DNA of 64,000 nt from Streptomyces uncialis (GCF_036250755.1 NZ_CP109583.1:6611501-6675500), one strand, 5' to 3'. Positions 17,489-28,199 are shown, numbered from the stretch's first letter. Notes: a model not told the origin generated them from the letters alone. A program made the numbers and translations.

Positions 17489-19111
17489 ATGACTAGTCAG
17501 ACCACCGTCGACAAGACCGGTCCGGCGGACGAGGTGCCGACCCCGCTCGTCCCGGGCCCCACCAAGGCCCAAGGGCTGCGCGGCCACCCTTGGCTGACGC
17601 TCTTCGCCGTCGCGATCGGCGTGATGATGGTGGCCCTCGACGGCACCATCGTGGCGATCGCCAACCCCGAGATCCAGCGGGACCTCGGCGCGACCTTCGC
17701 GGACGTCCAATGGATCACCAACGGGTACTTCCTCGCGCTCGCCGTCTCCCTCATCACCGCGGGCAAGCTCGGTGACCGGTTCGGACACCGCCAGACGTTC
17801 CTCATCGGCATCGTCGGCTTCGCCCTCGCCTCGGCCGCCATCGGCCTGTCCGACGGCATCGCCTACGTGATCTTCTTCCGGGTCCTCCAGGGTCTGTTCG
17901 GCGCGCTGCTCATGCCGGCGGCGCTCGGCCTGCTGCGCGCCACCTTCCCCGCCGAGAAGCTCAACATGGCCATCGGCATCTGGGGCATGGTGATCGGTGC
18001 CTCCACCGCGGGCGGCCCGATCGTGGGCGGTCTGCTCGTCGAGCACGTGAGCTGGCAGTCCGTGTTCTTCATCAACGTGCCGGTCGGCGTCGTCGCCCTC
18101 GTCCTGGGTGTGCTGATCCTCACGGACCACCGTGCCAAGAACGCGCCGCGCTCCTTCGACATCATCGGCATCGTGCTGCTGTCCGCGGCCATGTTCTGCC
18201 TGGTCTGGGCCATCATCAAGGCCCCCGAGTGGGGCTGGGGCGATGGACTGACCTGGACCTTCATGAGTATCGCGGTGGCCTCCTTCATCCTGTTCGCCTT
18301 CTGGGAGACGAAGGTCGAGGAGCCGCTCGTCCCGCTCGGGCTCTTCCGCTCCGTGCCGCTGTCGGCCGGTGTGGTCCTGATGGTTCTCATGGCCATCGCC
18401 TTCATGGGCGGACTGTTCTTCGTCACCTTCTACCTCCAGCGGGTGCACGGGATGAGCCCGGTGCAGTCGGGCGTCCATCTGCTGCCGCTGACGGGCATGA
18501 TGATCGTCGGCTCCCCGCTCGCCGGATTGATGATCACCAAGGTCGGCCCGCGTATCCCGCTGGCGGGCGGCATGGCCGTCACCTCGCTCGCCATGTACGG
18601 CATGTCGACCCTCGACGCCGGGACCGGCAGCTTCACCATGTCCATCTGGTTCGCCCTGCTCGGCCTCGGTCTCGCACCGGTCATGGTCGGCGCCACCGAG
18701 GTCATCGTCGGCAACGCGCCCATGGAACTGTCCGGGGTCGCGGGCGGACTCCAGCAGGCCGCCATGCAGATCGGCGGCAGCCTCGGCACCGCCGTGCTCG
18801 GCGCCGTCATGGCCTCCAAGGTCCACAGCGACCTCCCCGGCAACTGGACGGACGCCGACCTGCCGCCGCTCACCCCCGACCAGCTCGACCAGGCGGCCGA
18901 GGCCGTCCAGGTCGGCGCCCCGCCCATAGCCCCGGGCACCCCGGCCGACATCGCCGCGACGATCACCGGTGTCACCCACGACACGTTCATCTCCGGGATG
19001 AGCCTCGCCTGCCTCGTCGCCGCCGCCGTCGGCTTCGTGGCGATCTTCGTCGCCCTGCTCACCAAGCGGGGCGCCAACGCCCAGGCGGGCGCCTCGGCGG
19101 CCCACATCTAG
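17489..19111 (+). CDS. Drug:proton antiporter, DHA2-type MFS
   Basis: 540-residue inner-membrane efflux protein of the EmrB/QacA group with about 14 predicted helices. Motif A appears as GKLGDRFGHRQ, and the helix-1 signature as MMVALDGTIVAIANPEIQ. Expected to export hydrophobic drugs or cations. Expression is probably controlled by the divergent TetR protein. Two hairpins directly after the stop terminate the unit. Confidence 0.93.
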   Translation: MTSQTTVDKTGPADEVPTPLVPGPTKAQGLRGHPWLTLFAVAIGVMMVALDGTIVAIANPEIQRDLGATFADVQWITNGYFLALAVSLITAGKLGDRFGHRQTFLIGIVGFALASAAIGLSDGIAYVIFFRVLQGLFGALLMPAALGLLRATFPAEKLNMAIGIWGMVIGASTAGGPIVGGLLVEHVSWQSVFFINVPVGVVALVLGVLILTDHRAKNAPRSFDIIGIVLLSAAMFCLVWAIIKAPEWGWGDGLTWTFMSIAVASFILFAFWETKVEEPLVPLGLFRSVPLSAGVVLMVLMAIAFMGGLFFVTFYLQRVHGMSPVQSGVHLLPLTGMMIVGSPLAGLMITKVGPRIPLAGGMAVTSLAMYGMSTLDAGTGSFTMSIWFALLGLGLAPVMVGATEVIVGNAPMELSGVAGGLQQAAMQIGGSLGTAVLGAVMASKVHSDLPGNWTDADLPPLTPDQLDQAAEAVQVGAPPIAPGTPADIAATITGVTHDTFISGMSLACLVAAAVGFVAIFVALLTKRGANAQAGASAAHI

Positions 19112-19138
19112 CTGGTCGGCGCCACGTCGCCGACCAGC
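19111..19138 (+). terminator. Hairpin directly after MFS stop
   Basis: GCTGGTCGGCG, loop CCACGT, CGCCGACCAGC: perfect 11-bp stem starting at the stop codon. Confidence 0.75.
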
Positions 19139-19184
19139 ACCGGCCCGACCGCCACGGCAACACCGCGGACGGCCGCCAACGCTC

Positions 19185-19222
19185 GCGAAACCCCACCAGT
19201 TCCCGACCGGTGGGGTTTTCGC
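19185..19222. terminator. Rho-independent terminator
   Basis: GCGAAACCCCACC and GGTGGGGTTTTCGC form a stem with an 11-nt loop. A short T run within the right arm makes it the better of the two terminators after the MFS gene. Confidence 0.75.
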
Positions 19223-19318
19223 CTGTCCGGGTGGCACCGCCTCGGAACCCTTCCTTCCGCTCCGCCCCGCAGGTGACAGTGGCACCAAGTGATCAGTACG
19301 ACACGGGGGTTCGACCAC

Positions 19319-19804
19319 ATGCGCACCAACCTGCTCCTCGCCACCGCCGCGACCGCCACGGCCCTGGCCCTCGCCGGTCCCGTCCACACGGGAGTCGCGG
19401 CCTCGCCCTCGGCCCGGCCCGCCGACGCACCGCACTCCCTCGGCACCACGACCCCGCACCGGACCGCCGGCGCACCCGCCGCCCGCAACGCCACCACCCC
19501 GGCCGCCATGACCCGCACCACGCTCGGCGCCTGCGGGCCCGGGGAACTGTGTCTGTGGTCCAAGCCGGACTTCAAGGGCACCCGGACCGCCCATGACCTG
19601 TCCGAGATCGACATCGAGAGCTGCGTACCCCTCCCGCAGGGGACCAGCGCGCAATCCTTCGCCAACCGACTCGGACGCCCCGTCACCACCTACCAGTCCG
19701 GCACCTGCGACGAGACCGGGGAGTTCGACACCTACCCCGGCGACGGCACCTGGACCCCGCAATCACCCCACCGGATCAGGGCGTTCAAGGTCTGGGAGAA
19801 CTGA
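19319..19804 (+). CDS. Secreted peptidase inhibitor family I36-like protein
   Basis: 161 residues from MRTNLLLATAATATALALAG, a Sec signal peptide cleaved probably near GVAA-SP. The mature part has an N-terminal Thr/Ala/Pro linker and a small Cys-containing beta domain (ACGPGELCLWSKPDFKGT ... SCVPLP ... SGTCDETG) of the I36/SMPI or beta/gamma-crystallin-like type. Four cysteines could form two disulfides. Role in protease inhibition is family-level inference. The start at 19319 is preferred over 19289 because the signal peptide begins there. Confidence 0.75.
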   Translation: MRTNLLLATAATATALALAGPVHTGVAASPSARPADAPHSLGTTTPHRTAGAPAARNATTPAAMTRTTLGACGPGELCLWSKPDFKGTRTAHDLSEIDIESCVPLPQGTSAQSFANRLGRPVTTYQSGTCDETGEFDTYPGDGTWTPQSPHRIRAFKVWEN

Positions 19805-19873
19805 CCGGCCGCGAAACGCCGACGGGGGCGGCGGGACCGAAGCCCCACCACCCCCGAGGAACAGCCCCGGCGA

Positions 19874-22621
19874 CTACGCGTCGCCGCCCGCCGGCCCCGG
19901 ATCGGCCGCCGCCACATCCAGCAGCTGATACCGGTCGATCGCCTGCTTCAGCGCCGCGCGGTCCACCTTGCCCTCCTTCGCCAGCTCGGTGAGCACACCC
20001 AGCACGATGGACTGCGCGTCGATATGGAAGTAACGCCGAGCGGCACCCCGGGTGTCCGCGAAACCGAACCCGTCCGCACCCAGCGACTGGTACGCCCCCG
20101 GCACCCAGCGCGCGATCTGGTCGGGCACCGAACGCATCCAGTCCGACACCGCCACGAAAGGACCCTCGGCCCCCGACAGCTTCCGCGTCACATACGGCAC
20201 CCGCTGCTCCTCCTCGGGGTGCAGCAGATTATGCCGCTCCACCTCCACGGCCTCCCGGCGCAGCTCGTTCCAGGAGGTCGCCGACCACACATCCGCCCGG
20301 ACGTTCCACTCCTCGGCCAGGAGACGCTGCGCCTCCAGTGCCCACGGCACCGCGACACCCGACGCCAGGATCTGCGCCCCGAACTCACCCCGCTCGCCCG
20401 CCTTCAGCCGGTGGACACCCTTGAGGATGCCCTCGACATCCACGTCCTCCGGCTCGGCGGGATGCTGCATCGGCTCGTTGTACACGGTCAGGTAGTAGAA
20501 GACGTCCTCACCCGGCGCGCCGTCGGCGGTCTCGCCGTACATCCGGCGCAGCCCGTCCCGGACGATATGGGCGATCTCGTAACCGTAGGCCGGGTCGTAC
20601 GCGACACAGCCCGGGTTGGTCGAGGCGAGCAACTGCGAATGACCGTCGGCGTGCTGAAGGCCCTCACCGGTCAGCGTCGTCCGCCCGGCGGTCGCCCCCA
20701 GCACGAAGCCACGCGCCAGCTGGTCCGCCATCTGCCAGAACTGATCACCGGTGCGCTGGAAACCGAACATCGAATAGAAGACGTACACCGGGATCAGCGG
20801 TTCGCCGTGAGTGGCGTACGCCGAGCCCGCCGCGATCAGCGACGCCGTACAACCAGCCTCGGAGATACCGTCATGCAGCATCTGCCCCGTCGGGGACTCC
20901 TTGTACGCGAGGAGGAGGTCCCGGTCCACCGATTCGTACTGCTGGCCCAGCGGGTTGTAGATCTTGGCGCTCGGGAAGAACGAGTCCATGCCGAACGTGC
21001 GGTACTCGTCCGGCGCGATCAGCACGAAACGCTTGCCGATCTCCTTGTCCCGCATCAGGTCCTTCAGCAGCCGTACGAACGCCATCGTCGTGGCGATCGA
21101 CTGCTGTCCCGAGCCCTTCCTGACGGCCGCGTACGCCTTGTCGCCGGGCAGCTCCAGAGGCTTCGCCCGCACGACACGTGTCGGGACATATCCGCCGAGC
21201 GCCTTGCGGCGGTCGTGCATGTACTGGATCTCCTCCGAGTCCCGGCCCGGGTGGTAGTACGGCGGCAGACCGCTTTCGAGCTGCTGGTCGGCGATCGGCA
21301 GACGCAGCCGGTCACGGAAGCCCTTCAGATCGTCGACGGTCAGCTTCTTCATCTGATGGGTCGCGTTACGGCCCTCGAAGTTGGGGCCGAGCGTCCAGCC
21401 CTTGACCGTCTGCGCGAGGATCACCGTCGGCTGACCCTTGTGCGCCTTGGCCGCCGCGAACGCCGCGAAGATCTTCTTGTGGTCGTGCCCGCCGCGCCCC
21501 AGATGCAGGATCTGGTCGTCCGTCATGTTCTCGACCATCGCGCGCAGCCGCTGGTCGTCACCGAAGAAATGGTCCCGGATGTACGCCCCGGTCTCCGTGG
21601 CATACGTCTGGAACTGCCCGTCCGGCGTCGTGTTCAGCCGGTTCACCAGGATGCCGTCCCGGTCCTGGGCGAGCAGCGGGTCCCAGGAGCGGTCCCACAC
21701 CAGCTTGATCACATTCCAGCCCGCGCCCCGGAACTGGGATTCCAGCTCCTGGATGATCTTGCCGTTGCCCCGTACCGGTCCGTCGAGCCGCTGGAGGTTG
21801 CAGTTGACGACGAAGGTGAGATTGTCCAGCCCCTCACGGGCGGCGATGGACAGCTGGCCGAGCGACTCGGGCTCGTCCATCTCCCCGTCACCGAGGAAGG
21901 CCCACACATGCGACTGGGAGGTGTCCGCGATGTCCCGCGCCTGCATATAGCGGTTCATCCGCGCCTGGAAGATCGCCCCCAGCGGGCCGAGGCCCATCGA
22001 GACGGTGGGGAACTCCCAGAAGTCCGGCATCAGCCGGGGATGCGGGTAGCTGGAGAGTCCGTCGGGAGCCTTGGACTTCTCCTGCCGGAAGGCGTCCAGC
22101 TGCCGCTCGTCGAGGCGGTCCAGCAGGAAGGCGCGGGCGTAGATCCCCGGGGAGGCATGCCCCTGGAAGAAGATCTGGTCACCGCCGTGGCCCTCGTCCT
22201 TGCCGCGGAAGAAGTGGTTGAAACCCACGTCGTACAGCGACGCGGACGAGGCGAACGTCGCGATGTGGCCACCGACCCCGATCCCGGGACGCTGCGCACG
22301 CGAGACCATCACGGCGGCGTTCCACCGGGTCGCGTTGAGGACCCTGCGCTCGATCTCCTCGTTCCCGGGGAAGAACGGCTCGTCCCGGGTGGCGATGGTG
22401 TTGACGTAGTCCGTGCTGCGCATCTCGGGCACGGCCACACGCTTCTCGCGGGCCCGCTCGATCAGTCGGAGCATCAGATAGCGGGCCCGCTCACGGCCAC
22501 GCTCGTCGATGGCGGCGTCGAGCGAGTCGAGCCATTCCTGGGTCTCCTCGGGATCGAAATCGGGGACCTGGCTCGGAAGGCCGCCAATGATGATCGGGTT
22601 GCGATCGAATCCGGAAGCCAC
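19874..22621 (-). CDS. aceE: Pyruvate dehydrogenase E1, homodimeric type
   Basis: 915-residue thiamine diphosphate enzyme that decarboxylates pyruvate and passes the acetyl group to lipoyl-E2, feeding acetyl-CoA to the TCA cycle and fatty acid synthesis. Full length for the AceE type. The ThDP motif is visible as [10 protein letters not shown]...[15 protein letters not shown]. The long open frame on the opposite strand (20024-23164) is a GC-driven shadow. Convergent with the I36 gene; a 557-bp upstream region contains its promoter. Confidence 0.97.
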   Translation of the reverse strand: MASGFDRNPIIIGGLPSQVPDFDPEETQEWLDSLDAAIDERGRERARYLMLRLIERAREKRVAVPEMRSTDYVNTIATRDEPFFPGNEEIERRVLNATRWNAAVMVSRAQRPGIGVGGHIATFASSASLYDVGFNHFFRGKDEGHGGDQIFFQGHASPGIYARAFLLDRLDERQLDAFRQEKSKAPDGLSSYPHPRLMPDFWEFPTVSMGLGPLGAIFQARMNRYMQARDIADTSQSHVWAFLGDGEMDEPESLGQLSIAAREGLDNLTFVVNCNLQRLDGPVRGNGKIIQELESQFRGAGWNVIKLVWDRSWDPLLAQDRDGILVNRLNTTPDGQFQTYATETGAYIRDHFFGDDQRLRAMVENMTDDQILHLGRGGHDHKKIFAAFAAAKAHKGQPTVILAQTVKGWTLGPNFEGRNATHQMKKLTVDDLKGFRDRLRLPIADQQLESGLPPYYHPGRDSEEIQYMHDRRKALGGYVPTRVVRAKPLELPGDKAYAAVRKGSGQQSIATTMAFVRLLKDLMRDKEIGKRFVLIAPDEYRTFGMDSFFPSAKIYNPLGQQYESVDRDLLLAYKESPTGQMLHDGISEAGCTASLIAAGSAYATHGEPLIPVYVFYSMFGFQRTGDQFWQMADQLARGFVLGATAGRTTLTGEGLQHADGHSQLLASTNPGCVAYDPAYGYEIAHIVRDGLRRMYGETADGAPGEDVFYYLTVYNEPMQHPAEPEDVDVEGILKGVHRLKAGERGEFGAQILASGVAVPWALEAQRLLAEEWNVRADVWSATSWNELRREAVEVERHNLLHPEEEQRVPYVTRKLSGAEGPFVAVSDWMRSVPDQIARWVPGAYQSLGADGFGFADTRGAARRYFHIDAQSIVLGVLTELAKEGKVDRAALKQAIDRYQLLDVAAADPGPAGGDA

Positions 22622-23178
22622 GCTGTTCCTTCACTGTCCGGTGGCACGGCCGTGGGACATGCCACTGCTGGTGGGTGCGGCGTTCCCCATCGTGTACCGC
22701 AGGACAGGAAACGTCATCTGTACCGGGAGGTAACCGGGACCTCGGTCCGGCAGGGTGGGGCGGTTCGGCCAAATCGCAACGATACGCCCATCCCGTACCG
22801 GCCGAACGGGCGGCCGGGTGATCGCCGCCACCCGCTCCATGTGTCCCCCGCGCGCCGGAATGTCCCCTTGTGTTCACCTCGCCCGGCGCCTCGTCGATCT
22901 TTTGCCCCCGCGTCCGTCTCGGATGCGTACCGGTTTTTCCGCTGCCCCTACTTCGGTTCGCGAAACGGGCGAATAGGGCAGACTGTCGTGGTGTGTGTCA
23001 CTGATTGCCGTGATTTCGTGCCTGGAGTTGCGTCGAGACGGCCGGGAACGTCACCGTTTCGGCGGTCTCGACGGCCGGGTACTTGCGCGATCCGTCCCGC
23101 CCGTGTGGACTACGGCCAATACCTCGCGCAGGCGCGAGGCCCGCAAGACAACATCCGAACATGATCAGGAGGCAAACG
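22622..23178. other. Divergent intergenic region, aceE / DUF3052
   Basis: 557 bp carrying the promoters of both neighbours. The part around 22980-23030 is less GC-rich than its surroundings. I cannot define -35/-10 pairs with confidence and see no gene or riboswitch. Confidence 0.4.
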
Positions 23179-23616
23179 GTGAGCGCGACCGCGGACCACG
23201 CGGAGGAGCGGACGAACCCTGCCGCCAGGCTGGGGTTCCAGCCCGGGCAGGTGGTCCAGGAGATCGGCTACGACGACGACGCCGATCAGGAACTCCGCGA
23301 GGCCATTGAGGAGATCATCGGCAGCGACATCGTCGATGAGGATTTCGACGACGTAGCCGATGCCGTAGTGCTGTGGTTCCGTGAGGACGACGGCGATCTG
23401 ACGGACGCGCTGGTCGACGCCCTCGGGCTGATCGACGACGGTTCCCCGGTCTGGCTGCTGACGCCCAAGACCGGGCGCGACGGCTATGTCGAACCCAGCG
23501 ATATCAACGAGTCCGCACAGACCGCGGGTCTGTCCCAGACCAAGAGCATCAGCGCGGGCAAGGACTGGACCGGCAGCCGTCTGGTCACCCCGAAGGCGGC
23601 CGCCAAGAAGCGCTGA
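23179..23616 (+). CDS. DUF3052 domain protein
   Basis: 145-residue acidic cytoplasmic protein (VSATADHAEERTNP...). The GTG at 23179 is fixed by a perfect AGGAGG 6 nt upstream. An Asp/Glu-rich centre (IVDEDFDDVADAVVLWFREDDGDL) is typical of this conserved actinobacterial family, which usually sits beside aceE. A basic C-terminus ends TPKAAAKKR. Biochemical function is unknown. Confidence 0.9.
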   Translation: MSATADHAEERTNPAARLGFQPGQVVQEIGYDDDADQELREAIEEIIGSDIVDEDFDDVADAVVLWFREDDGDLTDALVDALGLIDDGSPVWLLTPKTGRDGYVEPSDINESAQTAGLSQTKSISAGKDWTGSRLVTPKAAAKKR

Positions 23617-24078
23617 CACCACCTCCTCGCGCGGGACATCCTCAACGGCTCCCGCGTCCGTGATCTCCGTGCGGGCCCCCGCCGACCGGCGTCGGCGGGG
23701 CTCTGCCGACGAATACACCCGCCGCCTGTGGCACCCCCACGGGCGGCGTTTTCCTTGCCGCGAGCCGCGAGCCGCGAGCCGCGAGCCGCGAGCCGCGAGC
23801 CAGTCGTGCCGCCCGCCGCCGGCCCGCCCCGGCCGCGCCGCCCGGTCCGCCGAGGCCGCCCGCCGCCCGCGGCCCTCCGCCCGGTCCGTCGAGGCCCGTC
23901 ACGGCGCTCTGCCGCCCCCTCCGCCCCCAGTGGCCCCTCCTGCCCCCCGCGCCCCCGCGTCGGCCCCAGCGCCCCGTCCAGGGCCGTGGACGCCGCCCGC
24001 AGCCCCCCGTCGGGTCTGCGGGGCCGCTGCGTAGGCTGGTCGTCACCTGAACAGCCGCGTGGAAGGAACACCGTCACC
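23617..24078. other. Low-complexity spacer before ahpE
   Basis: 462 bp. It contains GGGCCCCCGCCGACCGGCGTCGGCGGGGCTC, a likely terminator hairpin for DUF3052 near 23672-23702, then the 7-bp repeat at 23757-23802 and a CCG-rich tract. No gene is supported. Confidence 0.55.
23757..23802. repeat. 7-bp tandem repeat
   Basis: GCCGCGA repeated about six times without interruption. Because 7 is not a multiple of 3, the array reads through all frames and is clearly non-coding. Confidence 0.9.
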
Positions 24079-24537
24079 ATGGCGATCGAGATCGGCACCA
24101 AGGCCCCGGATTTCGAGCTCAAGAACCAGCACGGCGAGACCGTGCGTCTGTCCGACTTCCGCGGTGACAAGAACGTGGTGCTGCTCTTCTACCCGTTCGC
24201 GTTCACCGGGGTGTGCACCGGCGAGCTGTGCGCACTGCGTGACGAACTGCCGAAGTTCGTCAACGACGATGTGCAGCTCCTGGCCGTCTCCAACGACTCC
24301 CCGTTCACCCTGCGGGTCTTCGCCGAGCGGGAGGGCCTGGAGTACCCGCTGCTGTCCGACTTCTGGCCGCACGGCGACGCCTCGCGCGCCTACGGCGTCT
24401 TCGACGAGGACAAGGGCTGCGCGGTCCGGGGCACCTTCATCATCGACAAGGAGGGCGTCGTGCGCTGGACCGTCGTGAACGGCCTGCCGGACGCCCGGGA
24501 TCTCGGCGACTACCTCAAGGCCCTCGACATCCTGTGA
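24079..24537 (+). CDS. ahpE: AhpE-type peroxiredoxin
   Basis: 152-residue cytoplasmic thiol peroxidase that reduces hydroperoxides or peroxynitrite. The peroxidatic Cys46 lies in FAFTGVCTGELC with conserved Thr/Pro around it; Cys51 is a possible resolving residue. Length and DEDKGCAVRGTFIIDKEG fit the AhpE/bacterioferritin-comigratory group. ATG at 24079 with GGAAGGA upstream. It stands next to the Ter stress genes, which suits a shared oxidative-stress context. Confidence 0.92.
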   Translation: MAIEIGTKAPDFELKNQHGETVRLSDFRGDKNVVLLFYPFAFTGVCTGELCALRDELPKFVNDDVQLLAVSNDSPFTLRVFAEREGLEYPLLSDFWPHGDASRAYGVFDEDKGCAVRGTFIIDKEGVVRWTVVNGLPDARDLGDYLKALDIL

Positions 24538-24651
24538 TTCTTCGGGACCAAGCACTGCGGAGTGCGGGAACCCGTCACTAGGATCGAAACGTTGATCCGA
24601 TACCACAGCACGACGGGGGCTCCGCGCCCCTGGACAACATCGGGAGGATTT

Positions 24652-25227
24652 GTGGGAGTCAGCCTCAGCAAGGGCGGCAATGTATCGCTGACCAAGGAGG
24701 CCCCCGGCCTGACCGCGGTCGTGATCGGTCTCGGCTGGGACGTCCGGACCACCACGGGTACGGACTTCGACCTCGACGCCAGTGCCATCCTGACCAACGC
24801 GGAGGGCAAGGTCACCAACGACCAGAACTTCGTCTTCTTCAACAACCTCAAGAGCCCGGAAGGCTCCGTCGAGCACACCGGTGACAACCTCACCGGTGAG
24901 GGCGAGGGCGACGACGAGCAGATCAAGGTGAGCCTGGTCGGGGTCCCGGCGGACGTCACCCGGGTCGTCTTCCCGGTCTCGATCTACGACGCCGAGAACC
25001 GCCAGCAGTCCTTCGGCCAGGTGCGGAACGCGTTCATTCGCGTGGTCAACCAGGCGAACAACCAGGAGATCGCGCGCTACGACCTCTCCGAGGACGCCTC
25101 CACCGAGACCGCGATGGTCTTCGGCGAGCTGTACCGCAACGGCGCCGAGTGGAAGTTCCGTGCCATCGGCCAGGGCTACGCCTCGGGTCTGCGCGGTATC
25201 GCGCAGGACTTCGGCGTCAACGTCTGA
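24652..25227 (+). CDS. terD: TerD-family stress protein (copy 1)
   Basis: 191 residues from a GTG at 24652 preceded by GGGAGG. Single TerD domain with the calcium-binding acidic motifs TDFDLDASA and [13 protein letters not shown], which coordinate Ca2+ in characterised TerD proteins. Cytoplasmic, probably membrane-peripheral with TerC-type partners. It is about 70% identical by eye to the next gene, so the pair arose by duplication. Known roles of Streptomyces TerD homologues include tellurite tolerance and development; the mechanism is unclear. Confidence 0.95.
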   Translation: MGVSLSKGGNVSLTKEAPGLTAVVIGLGWDVRTTTGTDFDLDASAILTNAEGKVTNDQNFVFFNNLKSPEGSVEHTGDNLTGEGEGDDEQIKVSLVGVPADVTRVVFPVSIYDAENRQQSFGQVRNAFIRVVNQANNQEIARYDLSEDASTETAMVFGELYRNGAEWKFRAIGQGYASGLRGIAQDFGVNV

Positions 25228-25444
25228 GCCGCCGCACACCGCATCACCGCGGTACCGCCCGCCGCATCACCGCGGTACCGCACACCGCACCACCGCCCGG
25301 CGCGGCGCCCGATCCGCGCGCCGCGCCAGGCGGTCGGCGGTCGTACGAACGCCCCCGGCCAGGGGGCCCGGGGGGCCACGGCGCAGTCCGTGGGTCTGGC
25401 GGTCCCCGGGAAGACGCAGTATCACCTCGGGGAGGAAGACGATC

Positions 25445-26020
25445 ATGGGTGTCACGCTTGCCAAGGGAGGCAATGTCTCCCTGTCCAAGGCCGCGCCGAA
25501 TCTCACACAGGTACTGGTCGGCCTCGGCTGGGACGCACGCTCCACCACGGGAGCCCCCTTCGACCTCGACGCCAGCGCTCTGCTGTGCACCGCGGGCCGG
25601 GTTCTCGGTGACGAATGGTTCGTGTTCTACAACAACCTCAAGAGCCCCGACGGCTCCGTCGAGCACACGGGTGACAATCTCACCGGTGAGGGCGACGGGG
25701 ACGACGAGTCGGTCCTGATCGATCTGTCCAAGGTCCCGCTCGGCTGCGACAAGATCGTCTTCCCGGTCTCCATCCATGACGCGGACAACCGCGGTCAGAG
25801 CTTCGGCCAGGTCAGCAACGCTTTCATCCGGGTCGTCAACCAGGCGGACGGCCAGGAACTCGCGCGCTACGACCTCTCGGAGGACGCGTCCACCGAGACG
25901 GCGATGATCTTCGGTGAGGTCTACCGTTACGGAAATGAATGGAAGTTCCGTGCAGTGGGCCAGGGGTACGCGTCGGGCTTGCGTGGCATCGCCCTAGACT
26001 TCGGAGTCAATGTTTCGTAA
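25445..26020 (+). CDS. terD: TerD-family stress protein (copy 2)
   Basis: 191 residues, ATG at 25445 after GGGGAGGAAG. Same domain as copy 1 with acidic Ca2+ motifs APFDLDASA and [13 protein letters not shown]. The C-terminal halves of the two copies are nearly identical ([22 protein letters not shown]). The 217-bp gap between copies contains a GCATCACCGCGGTACCGC repeat twice (about 25239-25281). It is 73 bp upstream of the DUF475 membrane protein, its likely partner. Confidence 0.95.
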   Translation: MGVTLAKGGNVSLSKAAPNLTQVLVGLGWDARSTTGAPFDLDASALLCTAGRVLGDEWFVFYNNLKSPDGSVEHTGDNLTGEGDGDDESVLIDLSKVPLGCDKIVFPVSIHDADNRGQSFGQVSNAFIRVVNQADGQELARYDLSEDASTETAMIFGEVYRYGNEWKFRAVGQGYASGLRGIALDFGVNVS

Positions 26021-26093
26021 AGCTGGGCCCGGTGCGGGGTGACCCCTGCCGGACTCCTACCGGGGAAATCCCCGTGACAGGAATGGGTAGCCA

Positions 26094-27236
26094 GTGATTC
26101 TGAGAACCTTCGGCTGGTCGTTCGCGGTCACCGCGCTCGGCCTCGTCGCAGCCTTGCTCTACGGGGGGTGGGTCGGGTTCGGGATCGTGGCGATCCTGTC
26201 CGTCCTGGAGATCTCGCTGTCGTTCGACAACGCGGTGGTCAACGCCGGAATTCTGAAGAAGATGAATGCCTTCTGGCAGAAGATCTTCCTCACCATCGGC
26301 ATCCTGATCGCCGTCTTCGGTATGCGGCTGGTCTTCCCCGTGGTCATCGTCGCGGTCAGCGCCGGACTCGGTCCGATCGAAGCGGTCGATCTCGCGCTCA
26401 ACGACAAGGACCGTTATCAGGAACTGGTCACCGACGCCCACGCGTCGATCGCCTCCTTCGGAGGCATGTTCCTCCTCATGATCTTCCTCGACTTCATCTT
26501 CGAGGACCGTGACATCAAGTGGCTGCGCTGGATCGAGCGCCCGCTGGCCAGGCTCGGCAAGGTCGAGATGCTCTCCGTGTGCATCGCCCTGATCGTGCTC
26601 ATGATCAGCGCCCTCTATCTGGCGCCGCAAGCGCACCAGCACGGCGGTACCCACGCCGACAAGACGGAGACGGTGCTGCTGTCCGGGATCGCCGGTCTCA
26701 TCACCTATCTGGTCGTCGGCGGTCTGTCCGGCTTCTTCGAGGGCAAGCTCGACGAGGAGGAGGAACGCGAGCACGAGGCGGAGGAAGCGGCCAAGCGCAG
26801 CGGGAAGCCCGTGATCCTCCTCGCGGGCAAAGCGGCCTTCTTCATGTTCCTCTACCTGGAGGTCCTGGACGCGTCGTTCTCGTTCGACGGGGTCATCGGC
26901 GCCTTCGCGATCACCAACGACATCGTTCTCATGGCCCTCGGCCTGGGTATCGGCGCGATGTACGTCCGGTCCATCACCGTCTATCTGGTCCGCCAGGGCA
27001 CCCTGGAGGACTACGTCTATCTGGAGCACGGGGCGCACTACGCGATCGGCGCGCTCGCCGCGATCCTGCTGATCACCATCCGCTTCGAGGTCAACGAGTT
27101 CGTCACCGGACTCGTCGGCGTGGTCCTGATCGGCTGGTCGTTCTGGTCGTCCGTGCGGCGCAACCGCGCCCTGGTGGCGAGCGGCCACAAGGGCGGCGGC
27201 TCGGACGACGCGTCGAAGGTGACGTCCGGGGCCTGA
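26094..27236 (+). CDS. DUF475/TerC-like integral membrane protein
   Basis: 380 residues, GTG start. About nine membrane helices; two acidic membrane motifs, EISLSFDNAVVNA near the N-terminus and EVLDASFSFDGVIGA in the second half, are the TerC-superfamily hallmark and probably bind a metal ion. A long charged cytoplasmic loop (KLDEEEEREHEAEEAAKR) lies between the halves. Family members form membrane metal-sensing or transport complexes with TerD/TerA proteins. The position within the Ter island supports that role. Confidence 0.92.
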   Translation: MILRTFGWSFAVTALGLVAALLYGGWVGFGIVAILSVLEISLSFDNAVVNAGILKKMNAFWQKIFLTIGILIAVFGMRLVFPVVIVAVSAGLGPIEAVDLALNDKDRYQELVTDAHASIASFGGMFLLMIFLDFIFEDRDIKWLRWIERPLARLGKVEMLSVCIALIVLMISALYLAPQAHQHGGTHADKTETVLLSGIAGLITYLVVGGLSGFFEGKLDEEEEREHEAEEAAKRSGKPVILLAGKAAFFMFLYLEVLDASFSFDGVIGAFAITNDIVLMALGLGIGAMYVRSITVYLVRQGTLEDYVYLEHGAHYAIGALAAILLITIRFEVNEFVTGLVGVVLIGWSFWSSVRRNRALVASGHKGGGSDDASKVTSGA

Positions 27237-27299
27237 GTATCGCCCTACCGTGGCCGGTTCCGGAGTGTGACGGCGCCCGCCACGAGGAACGCTCTCAAC

Positions 27300-27335
27300 G
27301 GGGCGGTCGTGAGGCATGGTCCTCACGGCCGCCCC
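27300..27335 (+). terminator. Terminator after DUF475 gene
   Basis: GGGGCGGTCGTGAGG, loop CATGGT, CCTCACGGCCGCCCC: 15-bp stem with one G-U pair. Confidence 0.8.
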
Positions 27336-27402
27336 GCTGCAACGATCAGGAGAAACCCGGCCGACGGCCGGGCATCGGGACACCAGGGCATTGGGGGGCG
27401 GT

Positions 27403-28140
27403 ATGTCCTTCTGGGACGGATTGTGGCCGGGACGCTCGGCGGACTTCGAGTCAGGGGCCTCGGCGAGCAACGCCATCGAACTGACCAAGCGGCGCCCCAT
27501 GGTCTCGCTGACCAAGCAGGGCGCCGCCACCGGGAATCTGCGCGTCAACCTCTCCTGGCGGATGCGCAACTCGGACATCGGCGGCCCGGACCGCGGCGGA
27601 CTGTTCAGCAGCCCGCTCAAGATGTTCAAACCCGATGTGGTCCAGGCCCACACCATGAGCATGGTCAATGTCGACCTCGACCTGGGCTGCCTCTACGAGC
27701 TGACGGACGGGACGAAGGGCGTCGTCCAGCCCCTCGGCGGCTTCTTCGGGGACCTGAACGGCGCGCCCTACGTCAAGCTCAGCGGGGACGACCGCTTCGG
27801 CTCGGGCACCGGCGAGACGCTCTTCGTCAACCTCGACCAGCGGGAGGAGATCAAGCGCCTGCTGATCTTCGTCTACATCTACGACCAGACCCCCGCCTTC
27901 GACCGCACCCACGCCATCGTCACCCTCTACCCGAGCAGCGGTCCCCGGATCGAGATCGGGCTGGACGAGCGCGCCCCGCAGGCCCGTTCCTGCGCGGTGT
28001 TCTCACTGGAGAACGTCAAGGACGAGCTGATCGTCCGCCGCGAGGTGAAGTTCGTCTACGGCTTCCAGGCCGAGCTGGACCGCCTGTACGGGTGGGGCCT
28101 CCAGTGGGGCCGGGGCTACAAGTCCAAGGCCGACCGCTGA
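27403..28140 (+). CDS. TerA/TerD-like tellurium-resistance protein
   Basis: 245 residues from MSFWDGLWPG (ATG at 27403 after GGGGGG). One divergent TerD-like domain: VNVDLDLGCLYELTDGTKG retains acidic residues at the metal site, and FVYIYDQTPAF replaces the usual core strand. Resembles the TerA group (tellurium-resistance proteins lacking the full Ca2+ motif). Own promoter region after a terminator. Likely part of the membrane-associated Ter complex. Confidence 0.85.
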   Translation: MSFWDGLWPGRSADFESGASASNAIELTKRRPMVSLTKQGAATGNLRVNLSWRMRNSDIGGPDRGGLFSSPLKMFKPDVVQAHTMSMVNVDLDLGCLYELTDGTKGVVQPLGGFFGDLNGAPYVKLSGDDRFGSGTGETLFVNLDQREEIKRLLIFVYIYDQTPAFDRTHAIVTLYPSSGPRIEIGLDERAPQARSCAVFSLENVKDELIVRREVKFVYGFQAELDRLYGWGLQWGRGYKSKADR

Positions 28141-28199
28141 ACCCTCGCCTCCGGGGCACCCGAACCGGCCACCGGGCGACGGCCGGCCGGCCGGCAACC

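Noticed and set aside
20024..23164. 1046-codon open frame opposite aceE
   Set aside because: It is the antisense shadow of a highly conserved enzyme, rich in Arg, Gly, Leu and Val, with no domain; high GC keeps such frames open.
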